Shown here: one piece after another, positions 37,351-48,600 of the stretch
Numbering within the stretch: the stretch's first letter is position 1
Layout of the letters: each line of letters starts with the position of its first letter
Assembly (NCBI RefSeq): GCF_048544455.1
Contig: NC_133532.1
Coordinates: 15,750,948-15,814,947, forward strand
Direction: 5' to 3'
DNA: 64,000 bases
From: Silene latifolia
Taxonomy: Eukaryota; Streptophyta; Magnoliopsida; Caryophyllales; Caryophyllaceae
The notes under the pieces: generated by a model
What the model saw: the letters and a program-made list of their open reading frames with translations, nothing else
Database searches by the model: none
What the model was told of the DNA's origin: nothing
Made by a program: the position numbers and the translations under genes

Positions 37351-37689
37351 GGTGAATGAGGAAAAGATGAGTAAATGATTTATTTGGATTTTTTGGGTTT
37401 TTTATTTGTTTGGTTTTTTGGGTTTTTTTTTTCTTGGTTTTTTTGGAGAGAATATGGAGAAGTGAGATATAGAGAGAGAATGGGGAGATGTGATAATGAG
37501 TTGGTGAATGAAAGATGAGGAGGATTAATATAGTTAATGAGAAAATTAGAGGAATATGGCAAAATTAGAGCATTAACCTTAATTTTTGGGTTCTCATCTT
37601 AGCCCTCCATTTCCAAGATCCAATGGCCCATAATGGGACTTATGGACTCAAATGTAAGAGGAGGACTCATTTGATCTTTTCACTATGTG

Positions 37690-37846
<157 letters not shown>

Positions 37847-38904
37847 ATTGATTGATTGATTTCATTTATTTTGTTTCCATTTATATTTAGGCAATTACAT
37901 AAAAATTAAATTATTTATTATTCAATTACATTAATGTTTGCAAAATAATTAACTTTTGCATCAAACAATTTTTTGCATCAAATTAACAAAACCCTAATTC
38001 AATTACACGTCTGACTAAATTAGGATTCATCCAAAAATTGAATTAGGGATCAAAACAATGAATTTTGTATAACATTTCCCCCCTAATTTAATTGTATTAA
38101 TAAAATTATTGGTCAATTTTATCGAAATTGTTTATCTTTTTCGTCCTAAAATAAGTAATTCGAATGTAGCCCTAATCCAAAATCCAATTAAACAGAAAAA
38201 TTGTTAATTCAATTGATGATGAACCCTAATTGAAATCGTTCTATTAAGAATGATGAAACCTAATTTATTTTTTGTGTGTATTTCATTGGTTGGTTTGGAA
38301 TTAGGCGAAAAATTGAGGCTAAAAAAAAAGATATTAATATTGAGGTTCGAACCCCCGTTTCATGACAATGGGCTAAGTTAGTTTTTGCAAGTATACTTGT
38401 AACCAATTAAGCAAGGGGTATCAACACGTCAACTATACAATTTAATTGCATTTTATAGTGTGAAATAATCTCTATATATAAAATAGTCAAACTTTCGGAA
38501 TATATTGCCTCGTTCATTATTGTTTGCTATTTGGGTGCCCTAAATTTCGGCCATTTTAATGTTTTATATTCATATTCTTTATTTTTGTAAATAAATTATT
38601 TAAGGAAGATTTTCTATACTATTTAGTTATTTAAATTAATTCTGAAATAATCTTATAATATTGTGTAATCTTATATTTTTTTATTTTTAATGGATTGTAA
38701 ATTTATTCTTAATGATTTGTTTTTTCTTAAACGTGGGTATTATTTGTGGGTATTTTTGGAGGGAAAAAATGGAGGAAAAAAATGGAGGGAATTTTGAGTT
38801 GGGATTGTATTTAAGTTCATCCCTTTGCTCATTTTAACTTCCACAAAACTCATCCCTAATACACAAAAATTCTGAAAGCTTAACAAACTAACCCTAAATT
38901 ACAA

Positions 38905-39348
38905 ATGGATAACCGAGATGAAAAAAATGGCACAACTTATGCTACAAAATCGTGTGTTGGAGCATCGACTTGCAAATGAGAAGAAAGGTCGCGCACAAGA
39001 TGTGTTGGAAACAAGACGGTTTATTCAAGCAATGATGGAAATTGTTCCACAAAAGCAATTTGAAAAAGCTCTTTATATGGTATCCCTTGCCAAAATATCG
39101 AGTACATATATGAAGAGGAGTTTAATGCGAAAAATGCTCCAATTCTACCCGATGACCATCTTAAATGGCGTCAAGTAGGTGACTTGGAGTATCTCCCCAT
39201 GCCTGTTGTGGACGATGCAATAGTGGTTTGGGATGAGTTTGGTTATAATCGTGATCAACCTACACCTCCTCCTCCTCTCCATTTTGGATGGAGGTCTAGG
39301 GATCGATATCGATTGTCGGCACGCACTATTAGACGCCTCCAGATTTAG
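38905..39348 (+). pseudogene. Unrecognised ORF remnant inside the inverted-repeat unit
   Basis: Starts MDNRDEKNGTTY or, in the next frame, MKKMAQLMLQNRVLEHRLANEKKGRAQ (coiled-coil-like, charged). Near 39085 the better-looking frame changes to one reading IPCQNIEYIYEEEFNAKNAPILPDDHLKWRQVGDLEYLPMPVVDD and ending RRLQI-stop at 39348, so there is at least one frameshift. It belongs to no family I know. It faces the acidic ORF at 39369. Confidence 0.4.
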
Positions 39349-39368
39349 TTTTTTTGTATAGTTTTTGT

Positions 39369-39743
39369 TTACTTAGCGACCTTCTGCACATACCCCCCTT
39401 CAGCAACAGGAAGTTCATACAAGTCATCTACAACAACCTCATTTTCGACGACAGTATCATCGTTGCCGACACCCTCATCGTTGACGTCATCCTCATGGTT
39501 GTCGTCACCTCCAATGTTAACAGGTTCACCATCCACGCCGTCATCATATAACAAATCATCTAAGCTAAAGTCGTCAAAGCTAACAACCTCCTCTTGATCA
39601 TCCCCGTCCAGTTGAACTTCCACGTTATTAACAACGTCCTCTTGATCATCCCCGTCCTGTTGAACTTCCACATTATTATGAACATCTTCTAAACTGATAT
39701 TGTCAAGATCGTCTTACCAAGGCATATTAAGATCAAAATCCAT
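39369..39743 (-). pseudogene. Acidic ORF remnant with internal repeats
   Basis: Reads MDFDLNMPW, an in-frame stop, then DDLDNISLEDVHNNVEVQQDGDDQEDVVNNVEVQLDGDDQEEVV, where NNVEVQxDGDDQE is repeated. About 40 percent of residues are Asp or Glu. Such acidic starts occur in several plant transposase families, but I cannot assign it. Low-confidence gene remnant. Confidence 0.35.
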
Positions 39744-40871
39744 CTTCAATAACTAATGCTTGTTTTTTTCTTAAAAAAAAATATAGTATCTCTTTGTTTT
39801 TCTCTTAACACTTCAACGTTAAGATACAAGAAAATAAAATAATTATACCAAAAAATCTCAACAAAAGGATATGATTTAGAAAATGGTATTAAAAATTATA
39901 CTCGTATAATTTAAGAATCAATTTAAATAAATAAATGTAATTGTATATAAAAAAAAAATTCTTAAAATCATTTAGTTACCAAAAAAATTTAATATGAAAA
40001 TAAAACAATAAAGGAAACAATAAAAGGCAAAATTTAGGGCAATATAATAGGAAAGTTTGACTATTTTATGAATTAAGATTATTTAACACTATATAATGAA
40101 ATTAAATTGATTATTAGATGTGCTGATACCCCTTGCTTAAATGGTTAAACACCCTTCTAATGTATAATGCATCGCGTGTTCGGTTTTATTAACAACATTT
40201 TTGGTTTTTGTATTTTTTTCCCCTTTTTTTCCCCAAATTGCACGAATTAGGGTTCATCAGTACTTAACGATAACAAAAATCGAATTACATACTAGATCAA
40301 TTTTACCAATTTCACGAATTCAATTACGGTTCACAATCATTTGATTAATCGAATTAGGGCTAAATTTATGCACCTATTGACGAATTAGGGTTCATCATTA
40401 ATTATTCTGGAAAAAAAATCACATTCAAGTACAAAAAATTCACGAATTGAATTAGGGATGGTATTTAATTGCATGAATGATTTTGATTATTGTATATAGA
40501 ATATTAATCAATTTTTTGTATCGAATTCAATTATGAATTGATTATTCGGATAAAAATTAGGGTTCAAATAATTAGGGGTTTTTCGAAAAATCATGCAATT
40601 ATAAAAAAATGGTGAATAAATCCACATAATGTTAACGGAAATTTAGAAAACTAAATTGGAAATTTAGAAAACTAAATCAAATATAACAAAAATAACCATA
40701 AATAATGTTAACTAAGTGTAGTTAATTAACTAACTATATGTGTAAATGACTAACCTAACCCTAAACTAATCTAACCTAGTTTACCACGGTTTATGACGTG
40801 TCAAGCCACTATTGGTTTGTGTACAATTTTTTTGTACACTATGTGTATATGTATCATCTTCCCAGTAGTCT

Positions 40872-41045
40872 GCTGAAATTAAAAGAAGTTCAAGTTTAGG
40901 TGCTACTATTTTACTAAAGCATACATAAAACATATATGGGATATATTATACAATTATTGTATCCCTTATAGCTTATTAACATTATAGATTTGATACAACC
41001 ATATTTTTTAGATTCTCAGTCGTCATCTGAAATTGAAAGAAGTTC
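40872..41045 (-). repeat. Tandem duplication at the Helitron 3' side
   Basis: The block AGCATACATAAAACATATATGGGATA..TTGTATC..TTATTAACATTAT at 40918-41020 repeats the one at 30648-30751, and GAAGTTCAAGTT-AGGTGCTA occurs at 40888 and 41039. Rejoined across the 10.1-kb insert, these are two tandem copies of about 160 bp covering the end of the small ORF and its 3' flank. Confidence 0.7.
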
Positions 41046-41252
41046 AAGTTCAGGTGCTAGCGCCTCTCCGATGACTGAGTAGTATTCAGTCCTCAACGTA
41101 TTGTAGTTATGCTTAACCAGTTGTAGTTCATAGTAATTAAAATCCAAAACATATAACTTATACAAATCATACAGAAATTTGATAGCTTTTTTCGCACAGT
41201 TCTGCTGAGATGGGCCTAAAAGTTTCGAAGGTGATCCGATAATTTTTAACAT
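41016..41252 (-). pseudogene. Small C-terminal ORF of the Helitron, unrecognised
   Basis: 78 residues, MLKIIGSPSKLLGPSQQNCAKKAIKFLYDLY... ending ELELLSISDDD. It lies downstream of the RPA-like gene on the same strand. It may be the last exon of that gene or a separate gene. An earlier exon-like stretch (about 41410-41330) reads SSEIQRRPVEVNIKIML. Confidence 0.35.
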
Positions 41253-41419
41253 TTCTGAAGGCGCACCAAGGCCTTTTATTAGAACGTATGCTCTTTGTTC
41301 GTCTTCAGTTACTGCGCAGTAAGCAGCTTAAGTTGCTTTAGTATATCATTTAACATAATCTTTATGTTAACTTCAACTGGACGACGTTGTATTTCCGATG
41401 AATCTGAAGCAAATAACAT

Positions 41420-42908
41420 AATAAAATTAGTGTAATTTAATATAAGATTTAATCAGTGTTATATATTGAACATAAACGTGAAGATGCGTGAGATAAATAG
41501 TAACGAAGTAAAACTAATTTAGAAAGTATAGACGAAAAATAATACCCATTACGATATGTCCTGCTATGCTTATTGATTTTTAATTGGCAATTCGATGATT
41601 TGTATTTATAGAGAAATTTAAGTGCATTCGAAATTAGTTGGTGTGTTAATTCGATTGCCATTTGGAATGCACGTGTCTGTTTATTGTTCTTTCATAAAAT
41701 GACATGTTAAACAAACGTAATTTTTAGAAAACTTCTGTTTTTGTTTCTATGGAAACTGGATTTATATGACTATGCAATATTAACTATACATTATTTTGTT
41801 TGTCACTTGGACTGTACGCTTATGTTTATTGTTTTTTCATAAAATAACGTTGCAAGCAATCCTAATTTTTGGGTAACACAATTTTCGGATTTTTTTTGGG
41901 CAAAAAAAAGATTTATATGAGTCGATAATAGTTATGTCTATAGTATAGATTTTTCGGAGAAGATGATGTAAACACGAGTGATGTAGCAGTCAGAAAATGT
42001 TTTTTACCTAATAAGTATTGATGTACTATTTTTTCTGTAATTTTTTTATTGGTGTTGTTAATAGTTAAGCATGTGTAACGTATTCGAGTTTATTTTTTAT
42101 AAAATATAATATAATATAATATTAAAATGCATTTTTTTTTTAAATTAGAGGTAAGCGTTATATATATTATGTTAAAATATTAGTAGTTTTAAAAATTCTG
42201 TTTAAATATTTTTTTTCTTTATTTCAACGACAAAAAAAAAGTCAGGGTTAATCGATATGATATACAAGAATGTTATTGTGATTGGGAAATATTAATTCTT
42301 TTTATGGTGTTGTATTCGTGCGTTAATTGTGTTTAACCAACTTATGTTTTCTCTTTTATGTTTTTATATCTCTACGGTTGAGAGATTTTTAACAAAATGT
42401 GTTACTTTAATAATTTTTTACAAGAAACAATATTTCATTTCATACATGTTAATACAACATGTAGGTAATAGAGCAAGTGGATTGATAGTAGTGTTCTTTA
42501 GTGGTTACATATAACCCTAAGATCTGAGGAAAAAAAATCTGTCAACTGTTACGGAATTACGACTCGGATCAAATATATACTATTATGACTCATTCGTCAA
42601 ATCTGTAAAACGAAAACACTGTTGAAGCGTATTTTGCATATTAGATACCCTTCATTCAAAAAATATTAAGTACAGTTGGTAAAATCTGTTGAAAAAACAA
42701 AAAAGTGAAGGAAAAGAAATAACATCTTATTTAAAAGGTTATTTATTTACATAGTTATTTTTTGAACATGACAAAAAAAGGGAAATTATTTATAACATAG
42801 TGGATTTAAAAAAAAAAAAAACACGTTTTTTTATTTTACAAACCGAAAGGAAACAGTCTGCCGTTGAGAAAAAGAAACCATAAAATGTTTACAACTAATT
42901 TTTTTGAA
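41420..42908. other. AT-rich interior of the Helitron
   Basis: Non-coding AT-rich DNA between the small ORF and the RPA-like gene. No further feature is recognised. Confidence 0.5.
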
Positions 42909-44861
42909 CTATACATTTGCTTCCGTAATTTGTTGGGGACTGAAACGCACATGCCCGAATGTACCGGATGTCTTGTATGAAACCATCTTTATAACGAAGT
43001 CTTGGTCCTTTGTTCTAGTAAGAGTTTCATCAATTACTGAACGTCGATCCTAAAATGATAAGATAATAGTAGAATAATGTTAGACTAAAAAAAAATAGTA
43101 ATTTATTTTCATATTTTAGGTAAATGAAGAAATAAGAAAAGGCAAAAAATCTCTGTCGATAAAGGTGCAAGTTGGTCGACAGTTCTCTTTAGAATAACTT
43201 CAGCTAACGAATCATACAAAGTTATGCGGGTGTCGCCTGTGTCGTCGTTGAAAATGATTCGTAGAGCACATCTATTATAAATCAAGATAAAAATTGTTAG
43301 ATTTCCTATATAAATGTAGAGTATCATTGTAATTAAGTTATTTACTGAGTTTTCACTTACGTCGACTTATAAATGCCTTCGTGTGGTGTCCACCAAGCTT
43401 CACATCTGAAGTGCTCACCGCTTTCGACTGTAGTAGAAGTTCTACACGTATTGCAGGAGTTGTATATAAAATTATCGGGATTTGTGATAGATGTTATCTT
43501 TCCTTTCACCAGTATAGTTTTGTTTGCCTACAAATTTATTGTTAAAAAAAATTAAACATATGGTAAAGACAAAATGTGACAAATTATATAGTTGAATATA
43601 TTTACGTAAAGGATTAATTCTTGATTTGCAAGGGAGCTAATAGGCACAAGTGTTTCTAAGCTTTCTTCTGACGCACTCGGCTGTGTTGAACTTTCTCCGA
43701 AAACGTTTGCTTGAAAATTACGACGAAAATGTTGAATCTCTTCTATGTTGTTTGTTGCCCTATATTTACGGTACATTTTTGTTATTTTAAATCCGAACTA
43801 CAAATGTATTTAAAAAAAAAACTACCAGATGCGTAAGTCCTCTGCGGCTGCGTCAGTGCTGTTTAATCTCAGAGCAGAAAATTTAGTCGTACCCCAAGAT
43901 CCACCTGCGTATATAAAAGGTTATCATATGTTTCTCTAAAATCTATTTTACTACATATTATGTATATATACCTCTATATCTGGAAGCCTTAACACAAGTA
44001 ATATGAATAACGGGTAGTGATTCTATTGTGCGTGCAACTTTTTCAACAGGCTCAAGAGCAAGGTTACGCCACGCAGTTACCACGACTGGTCTCATGCTGC
44101 ATAAACAGTTTATTTAAATATATATTTATCTATAAATTACATTTTAAAAAAAGGCAAAAAATACAGTTTTTTGAAATTTTTTCTTACACTTGATCAACGA
44201 TTATAATATTTCTTGCTTCCTATTCGTTGCCGGTTAATGTACTTGAAGCTTGTCTCAGGGGTTGAACATAAATTGCAATACCTAATAAATCTGAACAAAG
44301 GAAATAAATAATTGATAAACGAATTGCTTATAAAATGGAAAAGGTATTTAATTAAGGTAAGTGTAGAAATATATACCAATTTTGTCATTGCGTTCGAGAT
44401 TTTCATTTGCAGAATTCACTGGTACCCAATACGTTCTTCTAGTTTCCGTAGGACCTAGGTCAATTATATGCAAACCTCCTCTTAATTGAATTTGGTAATT
44501 TTGATTGCCGAATTTAAATTGTTCAGGAATCATTTTGACAAAAGGATTTTTAATTTCATATTGGTGGCCTTCGTGTAAAATATCTTTAAAGTCACCAATA
44601 TCTTCCTGAAATATTACATCGGGCATTTCTGTTCCCTGTTTCATAATTATAGATAAAAAATAAGTATTTATAAATATTTTTTTTCGTAAATGTACTTTTT
44701 TAGTATTGTGATACCTCTCTATCGGTAAACAGTAAATTTTGAAGTGTCTCATCTCCACGATATGATTTCCTTGATCCAAGTAGAGCCTCAAGTTTTACAA
44801 CAACAGTAAAGTTCTTCGTACGATCTGTTACTGAGCCAAGAGGTATTCTTGGGGGACTCAT
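42909..44861 (-). pseudogene. Helitron RPA-like single-strand-binding protein gene
   Basis: ATG at 44861 (MSPPRIPLGSVTDRTKNF). Exon-like blocks lie at about 44861-44715, 44635-44377, 44291-44191, 44099-43973, 43906-43826, 43760-43610, 43530-43362, 43270-43130 and 43050-42909, most bounded by GT and AG. They read like the OB folds of replication protein A large subunit, e.g. RPVVVTAWRNLALEPVEKVARTIESLPVIHI and ILVKGKITSITNPDNFIYNSCNTC. A zinc-ribbon-like CNTC...C follows, with the fourth Cys not evident. Plant Helitrons often carry such a gene, thought to coat single-stranded DNA during rolling-circle transposition. An in-frame stop in the third block (after LTGNE) marks it as decayed. Confidence 0.7.
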
Positions 44862-45333
44862 TGTATTATGCAAAGTATGACTATTAAAGTAACACATGAA
44901 TTATATCTTACAATTTTTTACAGAAAAAAATATAGCAAGCAGTTAATGAGAACATAAACATTACTCCATTCCTTATTTTTTTGGACATATGATTGGGTGA
45001 GGAAGTATTGTAAAAATGACAATAGATTAATTAGGACAATTATTTTAGATTTTGATAACTGTTATCGTATGTCTATTGGGCACATTTAATAAAAATCCTA
45101 ATATATAAATATTTTAGATATATGTTTTTACTTTTTAGCACCAAATTTTTTTGTAGACTTAATAATACGATAAGTTTCATTTATGTATGTAGAAGTGATG
45201 TTAATTTGTACTTTTGAAATTAAAAATAACTTGGTGATAACAATAAGATTTTTCTAATATTTATTTAGAATAGCGTGTATTGAAATAATAATTTACGTAA
45301 CAATGGATAAATGTTAAAAAATAAAGTATTAAC

Positions 45334-45338
<5 letters not shown>

Positions 45339-45371
<33 letters not shown>
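45339..45371. repeat. (TA)n microsatellite
   Basis: About 16 TA units between the RPA-like gene and the helicase 3' end. The stretch 44862-45415 is otherwise AT-rich and non-coding. Confidence 0.9.
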
Positions 45372-45373
<2 letters not shown>

Positions 45374-45415
45374 TATTATATTACAAACAACAAATAATAA
45401 TGTTGACATACGTAT

Positions 45416-47460
45416 TTAGCCTAATCTTGCATTATTTAGTACTTCATAACATACAATATTCCTAGAACGTCTCCAACTATCAGTTAAAGCACAATGCGGC
45501 AGGACGACAACCGTGATGTCTGAGCTTTGTGTTGCTCTGGAAAGTGCTACATATAGTTGACCGTGCGAGAAAACAAGACGAGGTAGATATATGCCTACTC
45601 TATTAAGTGTATGTCCCTGCGATTTATTAATAGTCATCGCAAAACTTAATTTAATAGGAAATTGTTTTCTTATGAAGTGAAAAGGAAACTTATCGGTAGG
45701 AGATGGTTGCAGTGGAATTCTCGCTATGAAAACTCTTTGTCCCTTGTGATGTTCCACAACAATTTCAGCATCTATAACATTTCTAGCAAAGGCTCTGCAA
45801 ATAAGTTGTGTGCCATTATAAAGGCCAGAAGTAGGATCTAAGTTTCTCAACAAAATAACAGGACAGTTTCTTTTAAGGACCAATTCATGTGGTGGAAGAC
45901 CGCTAGGCTGTAGTGTATTAAGAAATTTTGTCGGATACTGTTCCATTGCAACATCTGCAGCCTCATCGAAGCTTTTGTAGGTAAATGCTTCGCCCTGTTG
46001 TCGAGAAACTAATATGGAATTTATTGCTCGTGTATCATCATTTTTTGAGTCAGTATTGCTCTTCCAGTAATCAACGATGGATTTGCAGTAATAAGATGTA
46101 TATCAGGATAAACTGCAGCAATAAGTCGATCAATTAGCACATTTTCTTCTGTTTCAGATATAACAATCGGTCTTGGTAATTTGATATCTTTTCCATTTTC
46201 GTAAGGAGGAGAACCATCACCGACGCGTAGAACGAAGTCGCTAAAAGCAGGATCACGCATAGCTCGCATATTTACAGTTATGTAATTTTTCAAGTTTTGG
46301 CCACAATGAAGACATAACAAAACTTGAATTCAGCGCCTCATGTAATGTACTTTTAGGTATAATAGGTAAAACTTGGCGGAAATCTCCTCCAAATACCACT
46401 ATTTTACCACCAAACAACAGGTTGTTTGAACAAACGTCACGCAGCGTGCTTTCAAAGTATTCAATTGATTGTCGTTTGGCCATGGGGGCTTCATCCTAAA
46501 TGATTAACTTACATGCACGGATGAGTTCTGCCAAAGAACTTTGTTTAGAGATTTGAGAACGCTGGTTTTGTTCTATATCAAGAGGAATCTTGAATCGATA
46601 GTTTGCAGTTCTACCACCTGCGAGATTAGCAGCTGCAATACCAGAACTCGCAACAGCAGCACAAATAATTCCTTTAATTCTGAGATTTGCAAGGAGTGTT
46701 GCGTACAAAAAAGTTTTTTCCTGTGCCTCCTGGTCCATCTAAGAAAAAACAACCTCTTGCATTTTCTGTAACGCGTCTATAAATTATTTCATAAGCATAC
46801 CGTTGTTCATCGTTTAACATGTTTACAACTTGTATGTCTTCAGAACTTACTGGAATATTAAGCTCTTCCTCAATTTCTTTCGTTTTTAAATGGCATAAAT
46901 AAATGTTATCGAGTTTGAGATTGCCAAAATCAAAGGTATTGAAACTATTACCCATTGATTCAAGTATGCAACAAATATTTGCAAGAGTAAGCTGTAATAC
47001 CTTATGTTGTTGAGTAGGAAAATTGTATGCGTAGTCCTCTAATAGCGAATCATAGTATTTATCCCACATCAATCTAGGATTTTTGGGCTTACAGTAAATG
47101 AGCAAAGTTGTAAACAATCTGCGAAACGCTGATGGCATCTGATATCTAACAGCCTCCTCTAAGCAATGTTCAATAGAGTTGTCTGCTTCAAGCAAACCAC
47201 GCTTATACGCAGATTCTCTAAAAGAACCACAAAGGACACCATTTACTGAACGGAGATCTTCAAAAGACTTGGGCCCACGAATGTTTGAGAGTAGAAGACG
47301 TAAGTAATTTCGTTCTCCTTCAGAAGGATTTGCATAAACCAAGCGGCCTAGGGCAAATCCTTTTTCTCGGCGACTCCAAAATTTGTCCTTCCTTCGATTA
47401 TGCCAAACATAAAATTCTGGAAGCTGATTATATAACAACGTCTGAGAAAAAATATCATTT
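45416..47460 (-). pseudogene. Helitron Pif1-type helicase domain, broken
   Basis: Superfamily 1 helicase motifs occur in order but in different frames: FFLDGPGGTGKNFF (Walker A, about 46710), a region ending ACKLII-stop-DEAPM where the stop replaces the Trp of the usual WDEAPM Walker B, VFGGDFRQVLPI (about 46390), then MTINKSQGHTL and YVALSRAT (about 45540-45630). The last part ends CYEVLNNARLG-stop at 45416. The upstream part (47438-46750) carries the helicase-proximal FYVWHNRRKDKFWSRR block. At least three frame breaks and one stop are visible. The function would be unwinding during Helitron rolling-circle transposition. Confidence 0.85.
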
Positions 47461-48600
47461 TGGTTTTGCTAAAAAAAAAAGGCTGTTAACATTGTTCTTT
47501 TACGAGCGTCGTCGTTCAAAACGTTCCCAAGGTTTTCTCAAGGATGAAAACTCACAGTTTGCATGTTTGGTAAGTATACTTGTAAAGGAACAACGTTCGG
47601 ATGTATCTCATTCATGTGGAATCCAAAAATCCTCCTTGCTGCTTCTGGTGGTGATATCCATCGAGCAGACTAGTAGGCTGTGATCTCATCAAACGATAAC
47701 TGTTCTCTAGGATCAGTTACAGCAAATGATACGCGATCGTGTCCCTTGTATACGTACTTGTACATATACTTTACTGCTTTAAATGTTGAACATATCTCCA
47801 CGTTTAGATGGCAGTCGTACTTCGCTAACAAATACGGATTGTAAGGAACAACCCATCGATTGTTAAGTTGGGATCCACGAACAGTTACACAAACACTGTA
47901 CGCCGTCATCGATACATGGGATATGAATTGCGACCGCAGAACTCAAGAGGATAATGGTTTTTACAATGACCATTTTTCATGCACGAATTTGTAGGGTTGT
48001 CTTCGCCACATGGACCATGCATCATTTGACGAACGACCGCATAAAAAAGGTGAGGATTTTCAACAGCATCAGGCAGTTCGGCGGAAACGAATTCATCATA
48101 TTGATCAGGTGTACGTATTTTACTATCAGAATCTAAAATGATTAGGAAATGTGCATGAGGTAGACCTCTTTTTTGAAATTCCATAACATAAATGTAACCT
48201 GCAACATTACCAAATATCTTACGCACATAGATGTCTTTCTTTAACTCAATAAGCTTTGAACGGAAAATTCGAGAGAGAAGATCGGGTCTATTATGTGATT
48301 CCTCAAAAGGTGATAATTCTCGTTCAATTTCGGGCCAACGTGGGTTGCACATAATGGTTAGGAATATATCCGGCTTTCCATAACGTTGTACAACCGTCAT
48401 TGAACAAATATAACAGCGCCGGAAGTCACGATCACAGCCGATGAAGCTCGCGGACAGTATAAAACATGTACCAGTGTTACCACCACGTGTTTGACCAGCA
48501 GCGTAGCTATCAATAACACCTTGGTACAAATCAGCGCGAATCACATTTTGATTATTCCTTATGTAATCAAGTCGAATTGTCTCAATTTTGATATACATAT
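47460..48600 (-). pseudogene. Helitron Rep (HUH endonuclease) domain, broken
   Basis: The frame 48598-47906 contains the Helitron_like_N region with the HUH motif in FQKRGLPHAHFLIIL. The next frame (47909-47670) has the Y2 motif VKYMYKYVYKGHD with both tyrosines, preceded by NNRWVVPYNPYL. A third stretch (about 47660-47560) reads ARWISPPEAARRIFGFHMNEIHPNVVPLQVYLPN. These are the nicking and joining residues of Helitron transposase. The coding sequence is split by a stop near 47907 and a stop after SFHP near 47545. Confidence 0.85.

Larger units (their letters stand above)
33833..37686. mobile_element. Foldback-type element with opposed tandem arrays
   Basis: The left edge (AGAGTAAAGTTCTCC..CTTACAT..TGAGTCC..AAGTC..TGGGCC..TTGGAT) and the inverse of the right edge (AGTGAAAAGATC..CTTACAT..TGAGTCC..AAGTCC..TGGGCC..TTGGAT) match over about 100 bases. 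Weaker pairing continues for several hundred bases: C-rich CCACCACC on the left (34155-34380) faces G-rich GGTGGTGG on the right (37258-37350). Further in, a TTACACTTTTT array (34925-35635) faces an AAAAAGTGTAATTTTAAC array (36410-36800). No protein is encoded. TA microsatellites flank both ends, so the target duplication cannot be read. Confidence 0.7.
37866..40850. mobile_element. Second inverted-repeat unit with two convergent ORF remnants
   Basis: Sequence at 38380-38535 (AATTAAGCAAGGGGTATCAACACGT ... ATAAAATAGTCAAACTTTC) recurs inverted at 40045-40145. Flanking AT-rich arms with AATTAGGGTTCATC words are similar in composition out to both edges. Between the arms lie a plus-strand ORF (38905-39348) and a minus-strand ORF (39743-39369). 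Long inverted repeats around coding remnants suggest a MULE-like element. No transposase motif is recognised. Confidence 0.45.

Noticed and set aside
47285-47683. 132-residue plus-strand frame over the Helitron helicase
   Set aside because: Shadow of the minus-strand Rep-helicase coding sequence.
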